Of a DNA stretch of 64,000 bases, positions 58,566 through 64,000 are shown piece by piece (within the stretch, counting starts at the first letter, position 1; every line of letters starts with the position of its first letter). Source of the stretch: DATCHW01 sp963806045 (lineage in GTDB: Bacteria > Bacteroidota > Ignavibacteria > Tepidaquicellales > Tepidaquicellaceae). Made by a program: the position numbers and the translations under genes. The stretch covers positions 1 to 64,000 of the forward strand of contig CAWDWP010000009.1 in NCBI GenBank assembly GCA_963806045.1, in the 5' to 3' direction. The notes below the pieces were generated by a model. That model had not been told where the DNA came from. It worked only from the letters and a program-made list of their open reading frames with translations, and ran no database searches.

Positions 58566-58826
58566 TCATTTTTTCAAATCTCTTAATAATTCTGAGGCAG
58601 ATGAAAAGCCTTTGATTCTTTTTCTTTTATCAGTGTTTTCAAAAGTCAACCTCGTTTCTTTATTCGGGATTTTGACATCAAACGGTATTCCCCGAAAAAG
58701 TTTAACTTGAGAATAATATATGTTTATTGCATCAGACGAAGTTATTCCGAGTTTGCGGAATATTGCTTCGACATCTTTTTTTAATCCCGGATTTATACGG
58801 GCTCTTATCATTGCTGTTTTTGACAT
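58566..58826 (-). CDS. RelB/DinJ-family antitoxin
   Basis: 86 residues from the ATG at 58826 (MSKTAMIRARINPGLKK). Ribbon-helix-helix family: KDVEAIFRKLGITSSDAINIYYSQV, then the toxin-binding tail ending SASELLRDLKK. A longer start at 58850 exists but adds 8 unrelated residues. The stop is one base before the toxin start, as usual. Antitoxin/toxin order matches dinJ-yafQ. Confidence 0.87.
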   Translation of the reverse strand: MSKTAMIRARINPGLKKDVEAIFRKLGITSSDAINIYYSQVKLFRGIPFDVKIPNKETRLTFENTDKRKRIKGFSSASELLRDLKK

Positions 58827-58899
58827 AATATTTTTTAACGAATGTAGCACATTTGGGATACATAATCAATAGTTTTAGTATTGGAGAAAATCGGATAGA

Positions 58900-60773
58900 T
58901 CATTTGTCCGAAAAATGCTCTTTCAGTTTTTCAGCGGCTTTCTTACCGGAAGTTTTTTCTATTGAACCGTAATCTTCCATTAACTTTTTCCTGATAGTTT
59001 CCACAGAGCCAAATTCTTTTAATAATTTATTCGCAGTTTTTTCTCCGATTCCTTTTACCTCGAGAAGCTCGGTGGTAAGTGTCCTTTTATCCCTGAGACT
59101 GCGGTGAAATGTTATAGCAAATCTATGGGCTTCATCTCTTACTTTTTGCAATAATTTTAATCCGCTTGATGTCTTTGGTATAGAATGCGGGTCAGGGTCT
59201 TCAGGAAAAAATATTTCCTCGAGTCTTTTAGCAAGCCCTATAATGTTTACGCCGGTATTAATTTTATTCTCTACTAAATTTTTTCTATTAATAATTTTTA
59301 TTCCAATATCATCAAGCACTTTCACTGCAGAAGAGAGCTGTCCTTTGCCTCCGTCTATAACGACCAAATCTGGAAATGCCTGATTTTCCTCCAGACCCCG
59401 TTTGAAGCGCCTGTAAATAACTTCTCGCATAGAAAGGAAGTCATCCGGATGACCTGCTTCGTTCAAAACAGTCTCGATTTTATATTTTCTGTATTCGCTT
59501 TTTCTGGGCTTGGCATCATAAAATGAAATCATTGAAGCAACAGTATCAGTTCCCTGTATATGCGAGATATCGTAGCATTCAATTCTTCGAGGAAGCTTAT
59601 CGAGCTTTAAATCACGTTTAAGCGCGTCAAGCGATGGAGCAATGAATTCTCTTTTTAGTTTTGCAAGTTTTAGTTCTTCAAGCATCAGCCTGGCATTTGC
59701 CTTTAACCATTGCAACAAGCTTTGCCTTATCGCCAATCTTGGGAACTATAATATCGACTTTATCCCCTCTTTTTGACTCGAGCCAGTTTTTTACAACATC
59801 TGAATCCTCTAATTCTTTTTCCAGGAAAATTTCTTCGGGAATAAATTCTGTTTTGTTATAATAATTCGTAATCAGGTTTTCCAGAATCTCGTCATCGGGT
59901 TTATCTATGATGTTATTTACATAATAGTGGGATTTTCCAATCACCTTACCGTCCCTGATTTTCAGAATCATACCGCAGCCGTCGTTGTCTTCCCTATCCA
60001 CTGCAAAAATATCCCTGTCGACAATTTCTTCTCCGACCATTTTTTGCTTTAGAGGCATAAACTTTCAGAGATTCTATTTTATCCCGCATCTTTCCTGCCT
60101 GCTCGAACATCATATCTCCGGATAGCTCATCCATTCTGACTGTCATTTCTTTAATAAGCGAAGTTGTTTTCCCGTTAAGAAGTTTTGCAACCTGCTCAAT
60201 CATTTCTCTATACTCCTTCATTGACTGAAATCCTTCGCAGGGACCTTCGCACTTATGAATGTGATAATCGAGGCAAACCTTGAATTTTTTGTTCCTGATA
60301 TTTTCTTCTGTCAGATTCAGACTGCAGGAGCGAATCATAAAAATATCGCGGACAGTTTTAAGTGCATACCTCATAGTTTTCACATCGGTGTAAGGACCAA
60401 AATATTTTGAGCCGTCGGTACGCTTTTGCCTTGTCGGAAAAACCCTCGGAAATGGTTCGTTCGTAATGACAATATAGGGATATGACTTATCATCTTTGAG
60501 ATTAACATTATAGCGGGGTTTCTGATTTTTAATGAGATTTAGTTCAAGTATCAGGGCTTCTACCTCTGTGTCCGTTTTAATAATTTCTAAATCAGCAATC
60601 TTCGAAATCATCGCTGCCGTTATACCATAAACGGGTTTTGACTGAAAATACTGACGAACACGGTTCTTCAGTATTTTTGCCTTGCCGACATAGATAACTT
60701 TTCCGGAAGAATCCTTAAACTGATAAACTCCGGGAGAATCAGGCAGATTCGATAATTTCTCTTTTAAGTCCAT
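58900..60773 (-). CDS. uvrC: Excinuclease ABC subunit C (frame broken twice)
   Basis: 623 residues when restored, normal for UvrC. N-terminal GIY-YIG nuclease (GVYQFKDSSGKVIYVGKAK), YFGPYTDVKTMRYAL, a Cys-rich part (CLDYHIHKCEGPCEGF), a UvrB-binding helix, then the second nuclease domain (CYDISHIQGTDTVASMI, VIDGGKGQLS) and a C-terminal HhH pair (LEVKGIGEKTANKLLKEFGS). Breaks lie at ~60048-60050 (extra A) and ~59700-59701 (extra G), both read on the - strand. An essential repair gene with two base slips suggests sequence error. Confidence 0.9.
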
Positions 60774-60837
60774 ACTATAATTAAAATAGAATCTATACTA
60801 AAATATATAAAGTCTATTAATTATAAAGGAGAAATTT

Positions 60838-60947
60838 AAACGCAAAGATAAATAAAAAATTTCACAGAGAATCGCAGAGATTATCTCAGAGAGGCACAGA
60901 GAAAAAAAATATAGAACTTAACGCAGAGGGCGCAAAGAAATAAAAAA
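60838..60947. repeat. CGCAGAG/CGCAAAG short-unit repeat tract
   Basis: Units such as ACGCAAAGATAAA, CAGAGAATCGCAGAGATT, CAGAGAGGCACAGAG and ACGCAGAGGGCGCAAAGA fill the gap between the epimerase and uvrC genes. A shorter tract is at 25899-25945. Confidence 0.55.
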
Positions 60948-60953
60948 CATATA

Positions 60954-61352
60954 TTATTTTTTAGGCTGGGCAAGTTCCATAAGGATTCCAGCTGTAGATT
61001 TCGGATGAAGAAATGCAATGAGCATATTATCCGCACCGGTTCTGGGTTCTTCGTTAATCAGTTTCACTCCGCCTTCTTTCAGTTCTTTCAAAGACTGAAC
61101 TATATCGTGAACTTCGAACGAGCAATGCTGTATCCCTTCTCCTCTTTTTTCTATGTGTTTCGAGATGGGAGATTCCGGGTCTGTACCTTCGAGAAATTCA
61201 AGGTCACAGTTAGCAAGTTTTATTTTCCGGACATTAACTTTCTGTTCGGCTACGAATTCAACAGGTGATGCTTTTACGCCAAAAATTTTTTCAAACACAG
61301 GAACGGTTTGCTCGAGTGATTTTACTGCTATACCAAGATGCTCTAATTTCAT
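60954..61352 (-). CDS. mce: Methylmalonyl-CoA epimerase
   Basis: 132 residues. Vicinal-oxygen-chelate fold enzyme that interconverts the methylmalonyl-CoA isomers in propionate metabolism. Marks: LEHLGIAVKSLE, the central EFLEGTDPESPISKHIEKRGEG, IQHCSFEVHDI and the C-terminal HPKSTAGILMELAQ. Metal ligands are the His in LEHLG, the His in IQHCS and the Glu in LMELA. No mutase gene is nearby. Confidence 0.9.
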   Translation of the reverse strand: MKLEHLGIAVKSLEQTVPVFEKIFGVKASPVEFVAEQKVNVRKIKLANCDLEFLEGTDPESPISKHIEKRGEGIQHCSFEVHDIVQSLKELKEGGVKLINEEPRTGADNMLIAFLHPKSTAGILMELAQPKK

Positions 61353-61820
61353 AGTATATTAATAGTTTTAATTAAATAAATACATCTCAAGATTCTAAAA
61401 TTAAATCATATATAAAATGCGAAAATAATTTATGACATCTCAGAGTCCAAAAAGTTGAGACTCTGCGAAAAAAATGGGATTCTTCGATTTGAGAAGTGTG
61501 AAAGAGGTTATATAGACTACAATAGTTTTGAAAACTATTGTAGTATTTGGGGTGAAAAAGTGTATAAAAATAATACGTTTTTGTGTTCGATTTTAATACA
61601 TCTATTAGTTCTTAATTTACAGAGATTTAATCTTTAGCAATAAATTAGCGTTCGATATTTAAACACTTTTAAATATTGAATTATTTGAAATCCTATCTAA
61701 CCGTTTTTAAGAATATGATTATTAGTGATTTATATGTGTGCAATAATTATACAATTTGGCACGGGGATTGTATTAGTAATTAGCAAACTTAAACAACTAA
61801 AAAGTATAAAGGAGAAAAAA
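61353..61820. other. Gap before the GcvH-like pair, with hairpins
   Basis: 468 bases. A CAGAGTC/GACTCTG hairpin lies at 61441-61465. A perfect 14-bp palindrome with a one-base centre lies at 61516-61544 (ACTACAATAGTTTT and AAAACTATTGTAGT). The remainder is AT-rich with no gene I can support; it must hold the promoter of the next operon. Confidence 0.5.
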
Positions 61821-62477
61821 ATGGTATTCTTATTAATTTTAATAACACTTGCAATAGCAGTAACAGTAGAAATAATAATTTCTAAATCACGAAAACCGGT
61901 CACTAATTCAGCTGCCGTTCCTGTATTCAATAAATCCAGCTTGCATGCTCCCGAAGGATTTTATTTCTCAAAATTTCACACCTGGGCTCACCCTGAAGCA
62001 GACGGTGTAAAAGTAGGAATAGATAGTTTTGCTTTAAAAGCGCTTGGTAATATAAGAGTAAAAAGCATATTACCGGCAGGTCAAAAAGTTAAGAAGGGTG
62101 ATTCTATAATAGAAGCAGAAGTCCACGGACAAAAAATTAATTTCCGTTCACCTGTCAGCGGTGTAATCAAATCAATAAACAAAAATCTCTGCAACGGGAA
62201 ATTAAATGATGCATACGGTGAAGACTGGGGATTGACCATGGAAAAAGAACCTAATATGATTGAAAAATTATTTTTTGGTTCGGAAGCATCCCATATGCTG
62301 AAAACAGAATTAAGAAAATTTAAGGATTTTCTTAACCAGGCATCTTTCACACCACAGGCAGTTGGCGTAACAATGTATGACGGTGGAAATTTTGTTGAAG
62401 GAGTTATTTCATCCCTCGATGGCAACCTAATAAAAGATTTCGAAAATGAATTTTTAAGCGAAAAAAATAATGTCTGA
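61821..62477 (+). CDS. GcvH-like protein with membrane anchor, lipoyl lysine absent
   Basis: 218 residues from the ATG at 61821, set by the site AAAGGAGA just upstream. A membrane segment at ~2-18, then a glycine-cleavage H-protein-like domain (FSKFHTWAHPEADGVKVGID, FRSPVSGVI, NDAYGEDWGL). The position that carries the lipoylated lysine in GcvH (8 residues before the Pro of SPVSG) is Gly here, so it cannot be lipoylated there. Near the C-terminus it has the motif VGVTMYDGGNF. It overlaps the next gene by 8 bases. Confidence 0.75.
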   Translation: MVFLLILITLAIAVTVEIIISKSRKPVTNSAAVPVFNKSSLHAPEGFYFSKFHTWAHPEADGVKVGIDSFALKALGNIRVKSILPAGQKVKKGDSIIEAEVHGQKINFRSPVSGVIKSINKNLCNGKLNDAYGEDWGLTMEKEPNMIEKLFFGSEASHMLKTELRKFKDFLNQASFTPQAVGVTMYDGGNFVEGVISSLDGNLIKDFENEFLSEKNNV

Positions 62478-63174
62478 AGATCAAAAATATAAGAACTTCA
62501 ACGAACTTAAATGCCTGTGGATGGAGTGTGGTGCAGTTGAGTACAGACTCTGCGATAACGATTTCGATTGTGAAACCTGCGATTTTGACCGCAAGTTCAA
62601 ATCGCGGCTGAATAAAAAGGAAAACATTCGCGAGGAGATAGAAAACATTTTCGATTCCGGGCATTATACCGTTTCGTTTAATCATCCTCATTATCATTTT
62701 GACTGCGGGCTTGTTCTGAAAAATTTTATAGGTAATGTTTATTACATCGGATTGGAATTATATATAGTAAAACTGATTGACAGGGCAAGTAAAATCAGCT
62801 ACCTGTCTTCTCAGGATATTATAAACAGGGGTGAACCTGTTCTGAGCATAAGAAATGGCTGGGGTGAAGTTAATTTACTTTCCCCGATAGGATTAAGGTT
62901 TGTTGAAAAGCTCGATCCGGGGAATCTGTTTTCTAACGGAATAAAATGGTTCGCAATTGTTGAAGCAGAGAAATCCGACATCAATAATTATTCAATCGGT
63001 GAAAAGAAATACTTCGATAAGCTTTACGAAACCAAAATGATGATGAAGGAATATGCTCTTTCCTCCGAAACGGCGGGCGTGACTATGTATGACGGCGGAA
63101 CCCCTTTTGAACACTGGCCCGACATTCTTGGAAAAGAGAATTACAGGAAATTGATGAAGAAGGTACTGACCTAA
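62470..63174 (+). CDS. Second GcvH-like protein with N-terminal Cys motif
   Basis: 234 residues. N-terminal cysteines at 15, 20, 28, 34 and 37 (CLWMECGAVEYRLCDNDFDC, then ETC), a pattern seen in H-protein-like proteins linked to electron transfer. An H-domain-like core follows; the lysine position is Trp in GWGEVNLLSPIG, so lipoylation is again lost. It ends with AGVTMYDGGTPFEHWPDIL, the same motif as the upstream gene. Role unknown; the shared motif and overlap suggest the two act together. Confidence 0.72.
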   Translation: MSEDQKYKNFNELKCLWMECGAVEYRLCDNDFDCETCDFDRKFKSRLNKKENIREEIENIFDSGHYTVSFNHPHYHFDCGLVLKNFIGNVYYIGLELYIVKLIDRASKISYLSSQDIINRGEPVLSIRNGWGEVNLLSPIGLRFVEKLDPGNLFSNGIKWFAIVEAEKSDINNYSIGEKKYFDKLYETKMMMKEYALSSETAGVTMYDGGTPFEHWPDILGKENYRKLMKKVLT

Positions 63175-63481
63175 AAAAGATTTCTCAACACTAAGGACAC
63201 AAAAAAGAATTTACGTTCCGAATACACAAAAAGAGAATAAGGTTTCCCGACAAATTTCTTACTACATCTGCAATAGCAACCCACGACTTTAGTCGTGGGG
63301 GTAAGACACTAAAAAATTAAACCGTTTAAACGGTTTATCGATTAAAATTATTATTCCCACGGTTAAAACCGTGGGCTGCGTAAATACAAACTAAATCCGG
63401 ATTTTATACATCTTCAATTTGAATAACAACAAATAATGTTTTCTTCATTTATTGTGATATTCAGTTTTAATATCTTGAGAT
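63175..63481. other. Gap with REP-like palindromes
   Basis: 307 bases between the second GcvH-like gene and the aldolase gene. It starts with an ACACTAAGGACACAAA tract (~63188), then carries the three palindromes listed separately. No gene is seen. Confidence 0.5.
63280..63375. repeat. Cluster of three REP-like palindromes
   Basis: CCCACGAC-TTTA-GTCGTGGG (63280-63299), AAACCGTTT-AAACGGTTT (63319-63336, perfect) and CCCACGGTT-AA-AACCGTGGG (63356-63375). The first two are close copies of the pair at 24066-24123. The third looks like a mix of both. Confidence 0.7.
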
Positions 63482-64000
63482 ATGAGCGAGAAAGGTATCA
63501 ATGCAAGATTAAAAATCCATTTCAAAGAGATTTCGGAAACTGCCCTTTATTTGTGGGAGCGGGGCTGGGCAGAGAGAAATGCAGGCAACTTTTCAATTAA
63601 TTTAACAGGTGAAGTCCAGTTCGATTTGAACAGAATAGCCGTTCTTCCTGTTCACAGCTTCAAAAAATCATATCATAATTTAAAAAACAATTTTATTCTC
63701 GTCTCACCTGCAGGTTCAAGGATGAGGGATATTTCAAAAGAACCATTAAAATATTGTCTTATTCTCCACATCTCAAACACAGGAAAAGAATATCAATATT
63801 TTCATTTATCAGGTGACGGAAAAATTCTCACACCTGTTTTACAGCCTACATCAGAACTCCAGACACACATTGCATACCAAAACCTTCTGCGGGAAATAAA
63901 CCCGGATAATAAAGCGGTGCTGCATTCACATCCAACGGAAATAATTGCTTTGACGCATTTAAAAAAGTACACAAAGAAAAAGAAACTGAACAAACTGCTT
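63482..64000 (+). CDS. Class II aldolase, rhamnulose-1-phosphate aldolase-like (cut by window end)
   Basis: The open frame runs from the ATG at 63482 to the last base, 173 residues so far. Class II aldolase/adducin fold: ALYLWERGWAERNAGNFSIN, LVSPAGSRMRDI, YFHLSGDGKILTPV, and the zinc histidines in AVLHSHPTEIIALTHL. This resembles RhaD, which splits rhamnulose-1-phosphate. The C-terminal part, with the last His, lies outside the window. Name certain only to family. Confidence 0.75.
   Translation, partial: MSEKGINARLKIHFKEISETALYLWERGWAERNAGNFSINLTGEVQFDLNRIAVLPVHSFKKSYHNLKNNFILVSPAGSRMRDISKEPLKYCLILHISNTGKEYQYFHLSGDGKILTPVLQPTSELQTHIAYQNLLREINPDNKAVLHSHPTEIIALTHLKKYTKKKKLNKLL

Noticed and set aside
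42..60773. The frame breaks as programmed frameshifts
   Set aside because: The 14 sites share no slippery heptamer, stop codon context or downstream structure. They occur in unrelated genes and both directions (+1 and -1), which fits indel error far better.
61455..61637. Open frame of 60 codons in the gap before the GcvH-like pair
   Set aside because: It runs through the 61516-61544 palindrome and has no family or codon support.
1..64000. CRISPR arrays, prophage or integron
   Set aside because: No regularly spaced repeats, no cas-like or phage-structural gene, and no integrase was seen. All repeats found are short palindromes or microsatellite-like tracts.

Overview
The window looks like part of the chromosome of a member of the Bacteroidota/Chlorobi side of the tree, most like Ignavibacteria. 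This is inferred from an AT-rich, gene-dense sequence with few Shine-Dalgarno sites and from four secreted proteins ending in a type IX secretion sorting domain (NYPNPFNP followed by SSGxYFYK). No rRNA, phage, CRISPR array or recognisable transposase is present. The one tRNA is tRNA-Pro(TGG) at 11340-11413.

Layout. 42-5089 (+): three secreted hydrolases (M28 peptidase, a PDZ-alpha/beta-hydrolase fusion, a HELGH metallopeptidase). 5128-12563 (+): small housekeeping and stress-type genes (YhcH, GYD, DinB, SRPBCC, Kelch lipoprotein, YdeI-like, OsmC, aldo/keto reductase). 13261-20911: a DUF2723 membrane glycosyltransferase-like protein, a cupin and an RND efflux adaptor/pump pair. 20992-25879: asnA, pyrD, rhomboid protease, adenine deaminase. 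25946-34309 (-): a tight surface-sugar operon with a GT-B-like protein, an SpsF-type cytidylyltransferase, a split transketolase, a class III aminotransferase, a PtmA-like SDR, a short NeuB and a fatty-acid-hydroxylase-like protein. 34413-41119: endonuclease I, methyltransferase, esterase, an ECF sigma/membrane protein/Spy-like triad and a LamG secreted protein. 41488-46754 (+): haem-binding protein, mtaB-sixA-ABC ATPase-enoyl-CoA hydratase, aminotransferase. 46855-64000: M29-like peptidase, DUF192, malQ, an ABC-2 exporter, two T9SS cargo proteins, M42 peptidase, lplA, a DinJ/YafQ-type toxin-antitoxin pair, uvrC, methylmalonyl-CoA epimerase, two overlapping GcvH-like genes, and a rhamnulose-phosphate-aldolase-like gene cut by the window end.

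Three themes stand out. First, 14 single-base frame breaks hit 11 otherwise intact genes, including uvrC, pyrD and mtaB. Each restores to a normal-length protein, so sequencing or assembly indels are the simplest explanation. Second, short intergenic repeats of several families are frequent and in three places run into coding sequence. Third, a four-helix-bundle gene (31151-31510) lies between the two transketolase halves and is bounded by 38-bp inverted repeats (34/38 matches). That layout resembles the intervening sequences of 23S rRNA, but here it sits in a protein-coding operon, and it is the best candidate for something undescribed. The operon around it may make an unusual nonulosonic-acid-like sugar.
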